From contig JASAND010027772.1 of NCBI GenBank assembly GCA_030248195.1, positions 49,026 through 113,025 on the forward strand: a stretch of 64,000 bases of DNA, read 5' to 3'. Made by a program: the position numbers and the translations under genes. The stretch's first letter is position 1. Each line of letters starts with the position of its first letter. This DNA is from Trissonchulus latispiculum (taxonomy: Eukaryota; Nematoda; Enoplea; Enoplida; Ironidae). The notes beneath the pieces were generated by a model. That model was given only the letters and a program-made list of their open reading frames with translations, was not told the origin of the DNA and did not search any database. Positions 1-12,772 of the stretch are shown here, piece after piece.

Positions 1-788
1 TTGCGATAGTTATTCAATTTTTTCGATTTTCAAAATCCTTTGATCTTTGCCGCTTTTCCAACTTTGACTGGCTATTACTCGCGACTCACTCAATGCAAAA
101 ATTTTTTAATTCGATTTTCAGGACCGCTTGCGTGTCAGCTTTCATGTGATATATGTGGTTTTTCAAAATTTGAAAATCGATTTTTTCGAAAAATACCACT
201 TTTTGACCCAAAATTTCGACAATGCGAATCCAGCAAAAGTGGGTAAAAATAACATTATCATAAAGTTTAATCTGAGCTGAATCCAACGACATAAAGTTTT
301 CGTGGTTACGACTTATATTGCACCCGCAACAAATTTTTAAACAATTTCGCTTTTTAGCCGGTTTTTGGCTAGTTTACACTATTTGCGTCAAATCAATGCA
401 CAATATAGCACAACTTGTCAGAAATCAACTGAAATAGGAAATTGTTCAAAAATTCGTTGCTGGGGCATTTGGCCGTAGCCACGAAAACTTTATATGTGCC
501 GCTGGATTCAGCTCAGATTAAACTTTATGATAATGTTATTTTTATCCACTTTCACTCGATTCGCATTGTCGATATTTTGGGTCATAAAGTGGTATTTTTC
601 GAAAAAATCGATTTTCAAATTTTGAAAAACCACAAATATTACATGAAAGCTGACACGTAAGCGGTCCTGAAAATCCAATTAATAAAGTTTTGCATTGAGT
701 GAGTCGCGAGTAATAGCCAGTCAAAGTTGGAAAAGCGGCAAAGATCAAAGGATTTTGAAAATCGAAAAAAATTGAATAACTAGCGCAA
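1..788. repeat. Foldback (inverted-repeat) element 1
   Basis: Two long complementary arms, about 1-350 and 437-788, surround a spacer of about 86 bases. For example, the text near 45-80 returns in reverse complement near 700-765. The left arm begins at the window edge, so the element may extend further left. The two arms differ at scattered positions, so it is old or was made by imperfect copying. Short open frames inside the arms mirror one another and are by-products of the palindrome. No transposase is visible. Confidence 0.85.
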
Positions 789-2465
789 TTTTCGACGAAA
801 TGAGCTGATATTCTGGATTCAAAATGTCTGGGACATGGGCTAATTTTCCACCGAACGGCTAGTTCCTGGCTTCTACTGATCTTTCAAAACCTAAAAAATC
901 GGCTTCTTTTGATGAATTTTAATTTTTTATAAAAATTTTTTCAACCAAAAGAAAGTTCATGCCATGACGGTTCAGAAAATATATACATTGCTGCAGCAAA
1001 AATGTACCGGTAATTCAGTATAAACAAAACAATTTCGCTCCCTACATTTTTTGGTCAGACTTTAGTAGCATTTTTAACACTTTCTAGGATTTGTTTTCTG
1101 GCAAGTGCGGTTAGGCAAAGCTTTTTACCATAGAATTTAACATTTTTTACTTGGCACTAATAAATGTCGGTTTGGGTTTTCTTTAACGGAAAACTATTCT
1201 AGCTGCATTCATGTGCAATGTGCATAGTTTCGTGTATTGATTCCTTAACACAGTGTTTTGTCTTTGCCTAAAGCCGGAGACAGGCAATTAATCTTTTGAA
1301 GAAGTTCAGTGCTGAAGTGGTGTTTTGTCTCCATTTGTCTCCGAAACGGATCGATATTCGGATCAACTCTTTCCGGCTGGGTTACTTGCAGCAGCCACTT
1401 TCAGGCTTGCTCAAAAAATTAAACATTCGGATTTTTTCGCCGGATCACCCTTCCTAAAATTTCACCTTCTTCATATGTTCTTGAGTATTGTTGAACTTTT
1501 CTGCCTTTTTGTTTTCTGAGTCCTGTTTCAATGGGTGTCTGGCGTCCCCCGTGTTTTCGGGTTACTTTGAATTCGACCATCATTTGGTTGAAAAGGGTTA
1601 CAATCAAAGTTGAAACACAATTTTTAGTCGAATTAATCTATGATCTTAGCGTCCGCATACGGCCATGCTATACATAGTCTGAAACGAGCTGAAGAGTTGA
1701 AATGTTTCGGCCTCTTGCCGACTGAAACCGATACTTTCATCCAGAATATTGCAAAATTAGTGCAAATATTGCAATGCAAACCGCTGCAATAATGTTAAAA
1801 TTAGCCTTCTCTCGTTTTCTACGGTCGCATATGTGTACACCTGTGTGCACAGATGTGTCACATTTTCTACGCAATTTCGGTGGGGGTATACTTTTGCATT
1901 AGTTCTGCAATTATGTTTTATTCCATTATTCTAAAACTTGTTTCACCTGCAGACACTATGTCACTGGTGAATATTTTCTTTACCAGCACATCTGACGAAC
2001 TGCTTTCGAATGTGGAGTTTTTTCGCTGCAGTGACAGCAGTGTTTACGAAAATTCGCGCGAAATCTATAGGAAGTTGGTTTTTCGGCGCTGAACACAGGC
2101 ATAAATTTCGTTCTAAGACGGTGTTGCGTCAAGTATTTTGCTTGATTGGTCGGGCTCAATTACAATTTGGTGTTTTTAAGAACTGTTAATCCCTATAAGG
2201 AACTCGTCATCCTTAGCTTTTTTCTTGTTTATCATACTCTGTGGAGATTCGGTAACCGGTAAAACCAAGTATACTGTTTCCCAGATTTACCCTGTCCAAA
2301 CGGTGCTAGCACCTTCATGTCCCGGTGGTGTGCAACTTTCTTTCATTCTTTAATAGTGTTAATTAGAAATTCCTAAAACTAATTCATTTAATTTTAATAC
2401 TGAATTCAGTTAACTAATACTTCAGATTTTAGATATTTATTGTATCCCTGTTTGCTCAAATAAAG
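789..2465. other. Intergenic, upstream of the tetraspanin gene
   Basis: AT-rich sequence without a convincing coding region. The open frames here (for example 1325-1519 and 1853-2092) match no family I recognise. The promoter and any 5' untranslated exon of the tetraspanin should lie here. I see no clear TATA or initiator element that I would defend. Confidence 0.5.
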
Positions 2466-5400
2466 ATGGTTACCGCTTTATATCGAACTACACGTTACTT
2501 ATTTATCATATTCAATGTACTGTTTATGGTAAGTCTATAGTCAACGTATTAGTATGTTAAATTGGTATGTTACGTCCAAAGCATAATTTGAAGGAATTTT
2601 AAAGACGTAAAATTACGTCCCTTGCCGGGAACGTGTTAAGTATCAGTTTTTCAATAAACTCCGACTGGTGTCAACCAGTGCAATAAATCAGTCTCACTGA
2701 CTGGGCGAGCATGCATTTTCGACTGCGATTCTGCAAACGTGGATTCGAGAACCCCACCCAAGGCACTTTTCTTCACATCTTTCAATCCTGATTGTTATCC
2801 TAAACTTAGTAAGAGGATGCTCTCAGACTTTGAAGAAGGTTTTCTAGCAGGCAAAGTTTGCGTGATCTTAAGAATTAAGCTGATTTTATAAGGTGAGATT
2901 AATTCAAAACTGGAACAGTTTTGGAAAAACGCCTGCGTGCAGCAGGTTTACCAGAAGCTAAGTTCCGATAAGGGTGCCTGAATTTTAAAAGCGATAAACA
3001 TGCAGAATTTTTTAATTTAAATTTAATTTCTAAAACTTTTTATTGTTTCAGGTTTTAGGACTAACATTGATTATCGTCGGTGCCGTTGCGAAATACAAAT
3101 ACAATGGTTATGACTTCTTCGGACCCCCTCACTTGACTGATGTCCCAATTTTCATCATTCTAATTGGAATTGTTGCCCTGTTGTTGGCATTTCTGGGCGT
3201 TTATGGCGCCTGGAAGGAAAATTATGCCATTTTAATCAGTGTACGTAACAAAATTAGTTCATTCAAGTAGGTGATGTATTGCAACAATGGACATACTTTT
3301 ATTGTCAGGTCTATATCGAGCATGATCCTCTACGCTAACAGAGTACCCCACTTTCTAGAAGCATAGGATTTATAGATAACACAGGAACGAAATGAATCCT
3401 GAGAAATTCGCCCGCTATGGTTTTCCGTTGAGACTCAAACTGAATTACAGTTTGGTACGATTTCGAGCTTCAGTGCTTAGAAGACAACAACTTAGAGAAA
3501 TCTACTACAAGTTTTTGCTGATTAATACACTCGTTTTTCGATTGATTAATACGTTTTTAATTAATAAAAAATAATCTTGTTTGCTAAATTAATACCGTTA
3601 CTGTCAACCTCTACAAGGACCAACCAAAAATAACTTCAGCACTATCAAGCCCGATGTGTTCAATTAAGCACGGAAAGGAAGCAGAACATAAATCATGCTG
3701 CACCCCTGTGTTACCTGTTACGTCTTGGAGTAATGGCTGCAGGTCATAAGGTCCGTAGTTCGATTCCCGGCAAAGCCGTTGGTATTAAAAACTTTAAACA
3801 GTAAAATTAAATTAATTAAGTGTCAATTTCCATTTGTACTTCTGTCTAATTTCAGTTTGCTGGAATATTGGCATTTATTGTGCTTTGCCAGATTTCAGCT
3901 GCAATTGCTGCCGCAGTTGCTAAAGGAAAGGTTCGGTATTAATTCTAATTCAACATGTATTCAACAAAATAAAATACATGCAATAAATTTATATCATATT
4001 AGGCAGATTTGCATAGTGCCAGATTACACAGTCAAAACCTGACCTTTTTGCCGAAATCGAATTTATAGTCGAAAATCTGTAGACTGAATTAGCAGAAGCC
4101 TGAACGTCTACTTGTCATTAAAAGAAGGGAAGTAGACTTAGGAAAAATTGATAAGCCTGATATGGAAGTTCAGCTGATTGCTCGTTGATGTAGTGGTAAC
4201 AGGTCTGACTCGAGATCGGCAGGGTTATTGTTCGATTAGCTTATTAGCAATTATTAGAAACTGGTCTATTTATTTTTTGTGTTTCAGATTTTCGATTATG
4301 TCACAGACCGAGCTACAACAACCCTGCCGGAATACAACGAAGGAGACCAAAAAACAAGAGACGCCTGGGACAAGCTTCAGACCAGGGTAACATTGTTTAT
4401 TGTCTCTGGGTTGTATTTGTGGTGGGTGTTGTGCAGATCATCTCATCATGACGCTTGTCACATTCTTAGTTATTATGTACTCTTGATAATATCAAGACTT
4501 CACAGCTGTCCAACAGATACACGATAATAGATAATAAACGTCATAATCATTCTTGATAATAATAGTATATTGCCAATTAAATTCCAGTTAGTTGGTGCAT
4601 CTACAACTCAGTTGGCAGATCTGGAAATGTTGCGTCGATTTCTAAGCCTTTGGGCAATGTCCCAGAGTTTCTTTCACTTGGAATGCCTGCCAATATCAGT
4701 GATCTTAGTGTGCAAAATTTGCCAAGATCTTTTGTTCAGTGAAATGTAATTATCTTTAGTTCAAATGCTGCGGAGTCTCAAACTATACGAATTGGCAAAA
4801 TCACACCAGCGGTGATTCGGTACCAGATTCCTGTTGTCGAATACAGGCGGACGGTTGTGGAATCGGCAAGCTTAAAGAACCAGTAATTAAAATTTAATAT
4901 TTAATTAAATTTTATATTTAAATTCAATAGCTTTGTGTAAAAGAAGAACTTAACAAATTATTTTCGTTGAATAATTAGTAATAAATATTAATTGATTATC
5001 ATTATATAGTTCATAATCATTAAAGAACAGGAATTATTTATATATATTCAGTCATAAGCATTATTTTATACGTTATTTGATATAATTGGCGAGATTAGAG
5101 TCGACTTTACTTATTACGAATTGCAAATCGAAATTTATGATACTAATTTGCATTATAGCTTGATTAAACCTTAAATGATTCTTTAAAAAATGAAACTAAT
5201 TTGGCCTCTTTTTTATTATAGATTAAAATCTACACTGAAGTAAGTATCTGTCCTCCTGTAGTTTTTTGTTTTATTATTCCGGCCGTTACTACACACGCAG
5301 GCACTCAACAATGCATTATACACATATAAGCCCTACCCATTTAATCCCTTACTTAAAAATCAATTAAAAATCCATGCGAATTTCATGGATTAACGGCTTA

Positions 5401-8400
5401 AAATAGATTGGATTAAACTTTAATCCATTGTCTATTCCAAAAAGATTAAGCTTAACCCTCACCACTCTCTCTCAATCCCACAAAATCGGTTTAAGACTGC
5501 TGTTGTTTAATGCAACTGTCTTCGTGTAATAACTTAAATTGACTAAAGGTTTATTCACAAAATACGGACTAAACTACTTAAACGACTATTCCGCTTATGT
5601 CGAAATGTTGTTTAATCCGATTAGTAATTCAATCCATGATTTTATGAATGCTTGTATTAAATGATTAATCCGTTTAAGTTAATCTATTTAAATTCATCCG
5701 TTTAAGCTAAACCGTTTAAACTTTTTATGAAAAGGCCCCCAAGAGTACATGATTTATAAGAGCATGACAAGCTTTCGTCACACTATATTCGCGCATTAAC
5801 GGTTGACCCCCACAAATCGACCTCCTCTCACACCGCACACGTTGACATTATTAATTTGAGGATGGAGTCTAAAACTAAAGTCTAGCAAACTTAAACTGGA
5901 CCAAAAGAGTGAATTTTGTAGAGAGTTTATTAATCAAGTTAAGTATGACAATGTATACATTTTCTGAAAGCTCAGAAATCAGAGATTTCAAAAATTGTAA
6001 AAAATTCTAAAATTTTAGAATTTCAAATTTCAGAAATTTTAGAAACTGTAGGAAAAGAAAAAATAAACGAAAAGTAGTCGAGTTTGGTATCAAATGAAAG
6101 GTCTCGTTCAGGAGAACGCAAATATGTATCAATTATGGGATTTGGGTCGAAACGTGGTTCGCTCACATCCCGAAAAATAAAAGTTGCTCCAATCGATACA
6201 AACTTGGGCTCATTTGAAAGCTCTCATCACGCTGAGTGAAAGTTATAATTGGGTCATCGCTCAAAAATGCAGTCTGTGAAAGTTATCCCTCTTTAAACCT
6301 CAAAAATGGGCTGTTTGGACACTTTTGTAGGGTTTTATCCAGGCTAGCGAAAGCTGTGAGCTGAATCAAGTCAAGCCAGTGCGCTACCTTTTGCGTCTCA
6401 TCATTATACACAACTACTAATGCAGCTTTGATCTTCATGCATGCGTAAGATAGTTAATTTAAACAAACTTCAAAGAAGCCGCCGTGTCGGTTCCTTTGAA
6501 GTTTGTTTAAATTAGCTTATCTTACGCATGCATGAAGATCCAAAGCTGCAATTTTTACGTAGTTGTGTATAATGATGAGAAGCAAAAGGTAGCACACTGG
6601 CTTGACTTGATTCAGCTCACAGCTTTCGCTAGCCTGGATAAAACCCTCCAAAAGTGTCCAAACAGCCCATTTTTGAGGTTTAAAGAGGGATAACTTTCGC
6701 AGACAGCATTTTTGAGCGATGACCCAATTATAACTTTCACTCAGCGTGATGAGAGCTTTCAAATGAGCCCAAGTTTGTATCGATTGGAGCAACTTTTATT
6801 TTTCGGGATATGGTCCCGCTGGAACCACGTGCCGCCCCAAATCCACATAATTGATACATATTTGCGTTCTCCTGAACGAGACCTTTCATTTGATACCAAA
6901 CTCGACTACTTTTCGTTTATTTTTTCTTTTCCTACAGTTTCTAAAATTTCTGAAATTTGAAATTCTAAAATTTTAGAATTTTTTAAAATTTTTGAAATCT
7001 TTGATTTCTGAGCTTTCAGAAAATATATACATTGTCATACTTAACTTGAATAATAAACTCTCCACAAAATTCCCTCTTTTGGTCCAGTTTAAGTTTGCTA
7101 GACTATAGTGTATTTAATAGGCATGGGCACAGGTCCAAAAATTTGGACCCGGGTACCCGGTACTACACGAAGCTCTATGTCGGGTAATTGCAATACTACC
7201 CGGGTACCCGGGTAGCCGGGTACCCGAGCATTTTCGGGTACCCGAGAAATTTCAACCCATTTTTCGGACTTGGTCATTTTGAAATTTAACTTTTTTCAGT
7301 GATCTTTATTCACATTGAGTTTAGATTGGATAGATTTTCATTCCTACGTTATTTTAAAGGAGTTTTAAAGACTTAAAACGGATTATAAGGGACTTTCAAT
7401 TAATTGTCACGGTATCGGAACCTGATGCTGATGCAGACGAGACGATATTGGTTATTATTTTATAACCGCGCTCAGATCAGCAATTTTCAGAGTTTCGTAC
7501 CACCGTTGTGCTGTCCGCTTCCTCTAAGCTTCAAATGTTAACAAATTTTAGAAAGTATTTGGATTATAAGAGCAAATCCCTATGACAAATGCTCAACATT
7601 AAATGAATGTTCAAACAATCTCGTTTTCTGAGTTCAGAATTCAGTTTAGAAACAGCTAAAGATGACAAAAAAGTGAAAGCTAATGAGCGTTGAGCATTAG
7701 TGAAGGAAGTTTTTCTACTTTGGAATTGACGATGTGGAATTAAATAGAATCACTAAACTTTCAAGATCATATTAGGAACTGCATATTGAAAATCAAATAA
7801 TACGATTTATTAAAACGTTTCATTTAGCAGCTGATATGCGTTTTCTTATGCATTTATTTTGACTGACAGCCAGAGTTTTATCTTTTTACTTACAACAAAA
7901 ACGAGTCAAAAAAGCTAAAGCTATTTTACAGCGGTGTGGAAAAACGTAAAAGGGAAGCAACATTATGACGTTTTCTGCTTTTTAGTCAAGACAGAAAATA
8001 AATCGTATATACGATTTTGCAAACGCATTTTTGTTGAAAAATACGATTTATTTGATTTTGAAATTTGAGACAGTTCCTTAGGCACTATTGACACCATCTA
8101 ATGGTAATTAGTATTGTTACGTACAGTTTAGAGAACAACGCAGAGCAGTGACAAAAGTCACTAATTCGATGCGAACAGTTTTGTTTGCATCTTGTGAATT
8201 ATAGATTTTAATTAATTCATCGACTTCTGCATATTGCTCTCCAACAGGAATTTAAAGAAAGAAAAATTATTAGAGCATGGTAAATTTAATATTTTAAAAA
8301 CAAATCTAAACATAGAAAATTATAAAATGTTTGAAAAATACCAGGTGTTGTAGTATGTTTTTATAGTATTAAATTTTGTGATAAACTGAAAAAATTTATG

Positions 8401-9314
8401 GTGGTTAAATATTTTCTGAGACAAAAATTTTCTCTCTGCTTGATCCAGATTAATCCGGTTTTATCCGGTTTTTTCCGGTTTTAACTGGATGTCGGGTACC
8501 CGAAGCAGGACCCGGGTACCCGAAGCAGGACCCGGGTATCCGAGAATTTTCGGGTACCCGGGTACCCGACTACCCGTGCCCATGCCTAGTATTTAACATA
8601 TGAATCTACAAGATATATTTGTTTAAGACTAACTTTGTCTGTCTGTACCCATATTAGGGGCGGTATGTGATGGCCAATTTCGGAGGGGGGTCGCCCGTTA
8701 ATGCACATGGCTTAGTTATGGCCTTTGCTGCATAGTGACCCTTTTCATACTCCTATTATTATGTACTCTTGATGTACAATGCAAGCATAAAACTGAATTG
8801 GTCTCCTATAATCCTGTTTCGTAGTTTCTTAAAAATCGAATTTATTCAATAAATCTGGGTACATGAATTATGACGGATAAACTAAGCACAAAAGGCTAAC
8901 AAATTATTTCAGGGTTGCGCTGACAAATTAATTGGATGGCTGAAAGAGAATTCTAAATCCGTGATTGCGGCCTGTGTTGTTATCGGACTGATTGAGGTAT
9001 AACCTAAAATAAAGAAAGTAGGAAAAGTATAAAAATAAATTTTATCACCCAAACAAATTTGTTTAATTTCGGTTTTGAATGCTCCAGGTACAGTCTTAGT
9101 TTCGTCCAATTATGATGAACAGTATTAAGATTGATTGAAAATTTAAATTCAATCAGTAAATCGTTGCTTTTGTCAGGTTCTTGTTCTTTATGATTTTAAA
9201 AATTTTCAGGTACATATTTCTAGCGTATTTTGCCTGTTTTAGATTATCGGAATTGTGATGGCATGCTACATGGCTAGAAGAATACGAAATGAAAAATATT
9301 ATACAAACATGTAA
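2466..9314 (+). CDS. Tetraspanin, 8 coding exons, about 240 aa
   Basis: Four-pass membrane protein of the tetraspanin family, which organises membrane microdomains. Exons read from frame and GT-AG sites: 2466-2528, 3052-3240, 3856-3930, 4288-4386, 4760-4882, 5222-5239, 8913-8996, 9243-9314. All are multiples of three and join in phase 0. TM1 spans the exon 1-2 junction (about residues 12-37), TM2 is about 53-72, TM3 about 85-108, and TM4 about 202-222. The large extracellular loop holds the diagnostic CCG motif (exon 5), then PDSCC, a GC and a final GC, six cysteines in all. The C-terminal tail is short and basic (MARRIRNEKYYTNM). Length is typical. The donor after exon 3 (gttcgg) is weak and exon 6 is only 18 bases. 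Intron 6 is 3.7 kb because it holds a foldback plus a hAT-like element. The family is sure; the exact subtype is not. Confidence 0.92.
3715..3778 (+). repeat. tRNA-like fragment (possible SINE head)
   Basis: A segment in tetraspanin intron 2 carries a good B-box (GTTCGATTCCC) and an A-box-like stretch (TGGAGTAATGGCTGC). The acceptor ends do not pair convincingly, so this is a degraded tRNA-derived element, not a tRNA gene. Confidence 0.35.
4141..4250 (+). repeat. tRNA-derived SINE, copy 1 (degraded)
   Basis: Lies in tetraspanin intron 3. A leader containing CTGATATGGAAGTTCAGCTG is followed by an A-box-like TAGTGGTAACAGG and a B-box-like GTTATTGTTCGATT. The same leader plus tRNA-like module appears on the - strand at 25258-25425 and 34280-34445, which shows that it is a family. 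A-box and B-box are RNA polymerase III promoter elements. Confidence 0.6.
4442..4485 (-). repeat. Solo terminus of the CAAGAGTACATAATA family
   Basis: Read on the - strand, this begins CAAGAGTACATAATA and continues with a GTGACAAGCGTC-like stretch. It matches the outer ends of the foldback at 5740-8771 and the ends at 18794 and 33737. No partner end is visible nearby, so it is a truncated or solo end. Confidence 0.5.
5240..5739. other. AT-rich repeat in tetraspanin intron 6
   Basis: From about 5338 to 5730 short words such as TTTAATCC and CGTTTAA recur in both orientations. This is probably a decayed repeat or satellite-like tract. I see no coding potential and no clear element boundaries. 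Confidence 0.35.
5740..8771. mobile_element. Foldback element 2 with a nested hAT-like element
   Basis: The outer ends are inverted copies: CAAGAGTACATGATTTATAA at 5740, and its reverse complement ending at 8771. The core is a near-perfect palindrome, 5880-6475 against 6494-7103, with a loop of only 18 bases. Removing the hAT-like element at 7118-8588 reconnects the right arm, so the hAT-like element inserted later. Each arm of the palindrome is about 600 bases, so a transcript could form a very long hairpin. The frames at 6517-6792 and 6712-6960 are palindrome by-products. No transposase is present. Confidence 0.85.
7118..8588. mobile_element. Non-autonomous hAT-like element with CGGGTACCCG repeats
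   Basis: Terminal inverted repeats start TAGGCATGGGCAC and are flanked by an exact 8-bp duplication GTATTTAA (7110-7117 and 8589-8596), the hAT-superfamily hallmark. Both ends carry several copies of the self-complementary word CGGGTACCCG (7150-7245 and 8485-8575). The 1.2 kb interior is AT-rich and has no transposase frame, so it would need a transposase in trans. Confidence 0.85.
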
Positions 9315-10046
9315 CCTTCAAGGATGTCGAATTATTCAAAAATGAATTTCGGCAGCTAAATCTCGTTTAAATTTCGAATCAGCTAGTCGCAGTGCATTTT
9401 TCAATTTTTATTTTTCAGGTTTAGAGAATCTAAATCAATTCCTTTAAATGCCAGTTGTTTTTGCCTTTTTATTTTTTAAATTTTCAAAACTTCCCATTTT
9501 TCATACCTGGATAACCTGTTAGTTTATTTAAATATATGCTGACTCTGTCCATTTAATTCCGGTTTAATTAATGTTTCAGCCGCAACTGTTTATTGTTTGT
9601 GTTTGTTTTAAGATCTTTTGTTTTTGGAGTTGGACTTGGACAATACTTATACATAGTAAATTCTGCTTAGTGTCTATTATAGGTATATTCTTTTATTACC
9701 ACTAATGCAAAAAACGCTCTAATATTTTATGCGTGTTTTATTAGATATATTAATATTTAATACTTGTATACATTAAATTGTAAGAAAAGGGGAGGAGTTT
9801 AAAATGCTATATACCATATACCATGCTTGAACAAAATTTAAAAATGGTAGGTATAAATTTCTAAAGTGTGCTGTATAAATGTGAAATTTGTTTACATCAA
9901 TTTATTCTTGGAATTACATATTCTTGTTCTGGTTAACTTTATTGTAGCTTATTTTGTTTCTATTGGGAAGATTTAGGCAAAGATGAGCAGTTTAATTTAA
10001 TTAATTTTAAGTTAAAACACGGACTTTACTGCATTAAAATAATAAA
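9315..10046 (+). other. Probable 3' UTR of the tetraspanin
   Basis: AT-rich sequence after the stop codon with no other gene. An AATAAA lies at 10041-10046 and an ATTAAA near 9772; either could be the polyadenylation signal. The choice cannot be made from sequence alone. Confidence 0.35.
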
Positions 10047-12011
10047 TCTTGTGAATAGGGACCTTCCCCCCATTGAAAGTGGTAAGGAAGTCGGAAGAAT
10101 AAGTTTCACGTTTACAGTTTCCAAGCCTTTTAGACCTCGCTGGAAGTTCTTATTTAAAATTACGATTTTTCGCAAAAATATTCTCGTTCGTTAGAGTTGA
10201 ATAAATCGCTAAAATTCGCCGATTTTAAAATTTAAAGCACTCTGAAGAGTAATTTCCTTTACATCTGCTACCATACATGGTCAAGCAGGGGAAATTCTGG
10301 GGGAGCCGGAAACGGTTGGTTGGCCCAAAAAACCAGAGAATAAGGATTTTTAGGAAGGGAGGTATGCGAACCCTCTAGCGGCGGGCTCCAGGCCAGGCCA
10401 GGCGGGATGAAAACCCACAAACACATGTTAGCCAGGTATAGAAATTTGCTCTTGCAAGAGTCAGTAAAATTTGACCTCACGCTCTGATACAGGCTGTGTC
10501 CGTTGACTGTTGTATGTAGTGGCAGTTGTAGCAGTAAGCTTTCATCTCTCCACTATCTGTCCACTTGGAAGAGATTGTGCTACATTTGAGCTGATCTCAA
10601 AATTATCTGCATCTGAAAGCTTTCAGCAATGCGGAGTTTATCGCTATTTTGCGATATTTTGCGTAAAGGGGAGCCTGAGCTAAATTTGGGGAAATTTAGT
10701 GTGTCTTAATAAAACCTGATTGATCATTGCACATAGGTGTCAAAATCAGGCTTTAAACGTTTTCTGATCCATCAGTACTTTTGCATCAAGAAACTTGGCT
10801 CTCTCCTGTTCGGACTAAGGCTTCGGCCTTAGTGACTACAGGCAGGCGTTTTTAATTATTTCTGTATCCTCAGTACTTTTGGAAGTCGATTCTATATATT
10901 TGAGGAATCCATTTTTGCTGACGATGATTTATGTTTATCAGTCAGACATGTTGGCAGCTTTGGTATATTTAACTATAACTCCAAGTATTAAATCACCTAA
11001 AATCACCTATAAAGATTCTGTTCTGGTGACATTCTCGGAAATCATGCCTAATGCTACCGTTTAGGTGATAGTTTCATCCGCAGCTGATACAGAGACTTAT
11101 TTTTCCCTATAGGAAAGATCGACCGAAATGGCCGAAATTTAAGTGTAAGTTTCAGCCTGCCTTTGCAAGAAGGTTTAGATTTATCTTATTTTTTCATAAT
11201 TTTGTATGTTACTCAGCTGCATTCCGGAAATATCAGGTGTCTAAGATTTATTTCTGGCACGCTAACAGGTAATCCTATAAAATGTTGAGATAATACTAAT
11301 GAACATCCTTGTATCTCAACTGCGTATTATGACCGAGAATTCGGATCACTAATTCCAACAATCTTTGCTCGATAATTGAAAGTTCTCAAACGAACCTGCA
11401 GCTTCAAGCTGTGATTAGTGTTCTGCGAAAATTTTTGATTTTTTCATGACTCTTTGATTGCCCTCATTGTTGCTGTATCAAAGGCTACTAATTTCTTTAC
11501 TACATCATTAAGTTACATTCGTCTGTAGGTAAGTGACACACTTACCAGCTCAGGCTAGAAGACTGGCTTTTTAGTGAAGATAAATAATTTTGAGGCAACG
11601 ATCCTGATAAAGTCTGCTAGTTTTCAGATAAAACTATTATTGCTAAATTTCCACCCCATTTAAGCTTGCCAGGCAGAAACTCTTAGATTGTTTCAGACTC
11701 ACCCTTATAGCTGTAGGGGGCTTTCAAAATTCACTCCGTTCCGCTAGATATCACACGTTTTTAGGTATATAAATTTCGTACAGACAGCAGACAAATCGAA
11801 AAATTCAGTTCCTCTGAACCCACCGAATATCGCATCGCAACGCCTCGCCCCTCCTGTCTGTTACGCTTGTCTGATAACATATCTTACATAGAACAGTTTT
11901 AGGTTGAAACTTAACCAATTTAATTAATTTGTTCTTTACTAATTTGTTCAAGCCGAATAGTATAGATAGGCAGATAGATAGGTTAGGTAGGAACTAGGAA
12001 CCCTAATTCTC
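10047..12011. other. Intergenic between tetraspanin and receptor 1
   Basis: No recognisable gene. The only compact structure I would point out is a perfect 8-bp stem with a TTCG loop at 10814-10833. The frames at 10268-10480 and 10879-11064 match nothing I know. Confidence 0.4.
10814..10833 (+). other. Hairpin with a TTCG tetraloop
   Basis: ACTAAGGC pairs perfectly with GCCTTAGT around a TTCG loop closed by C-G, the very stable cUUCGg tetraloop if transcribed. No T-run follows directly and no ncRNA family is recognised. Confidence 0.4.
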
Positions 12012-12739
12012 AAGGCCGGTTCACACGATCAAATTTTCGTCAAATAAGTTTCATCAAATTTGACCAAGCTGGTAATTTGACCAAATTTGATGGTTTGAAC
12101 GGGCATCAAATTCCATCAAATTCCGTCAAATTTGCCATCAAATTGCTGTCAAACTATCAAATTGGTTTGGTCAGTGTGCAAAAACCATCAAATATTTGAT
12201 GGCTTGTCCAATGACATTTTAGCACATGGATCACGTGACCCTAAATCAATTTGAAGCATAACCTTTTGTTTTCTTCACACATGCAGTTTCTCTACGGTCT
12301 TTCAACACAATGTGCAAAATCACCAGGACTGTTACACTTCCATTAAATATACTTTGAATTTGATTTAAATGAATAAATAAATAATTTTAAATTGCGAAAT
12401 GTTCAAAAAAATTGATGAAATAATTTTTATTTAAAAATCGCGAATGAAAAGTTTTTGAAACTGTAAATTGTTTTAGATCTTTTTACCAACCTCTGACCCA
12501 AGGGCGTTTAGGTTTGGGTTCAGAATCACATTGAGATAACAAGAAAAACACTAGTTTGCGCTTTTGACTGATCAGTTTCTACGCGCGCAAATTCAAACTG
12601 CCGCCCACTTTGATCAAAATTTGGTCAAATTATTTGATGCTATTTTGACAGTGTAAACAGGCGATTTGATCAAATATTTTCCTGTCAAAAAATTTGATCA
12701 AATTTATTTGACGAAAATTTGATCGTGTGAACCGGCCTT
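12012..12739. mobile_element. TIR element (GGCCGGTTCACACG ends)
   Basis: Both ends carry a nearly identical inverted repeat of about 36 bases beginning AGGCCGGTTCACACGATC. The interior is rich in TTTGATCAAA-like words. I could not find a clear target duplication, so the superfamily is open. It ends 33 bases before the receptor 1 start codon and so may contribute 5' sequence to that gene. Confidence 0.75.
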
Positions 12740-12772
12740 TTATGTTAATGATAATCTTTTTCTGGTTTCAGA

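Noticed and set aside
2690..2775. tRNA-like segment on the - strand
   Set aside because: Only a weak B-box (GGTTCTCGAATCC) is present; no A-box at the right distance and no stems.
6517..6960. Opposing frames of 91 and 82 codons
   Set aside because: Both lie in the foldback 2 palindrome and mirror one another.
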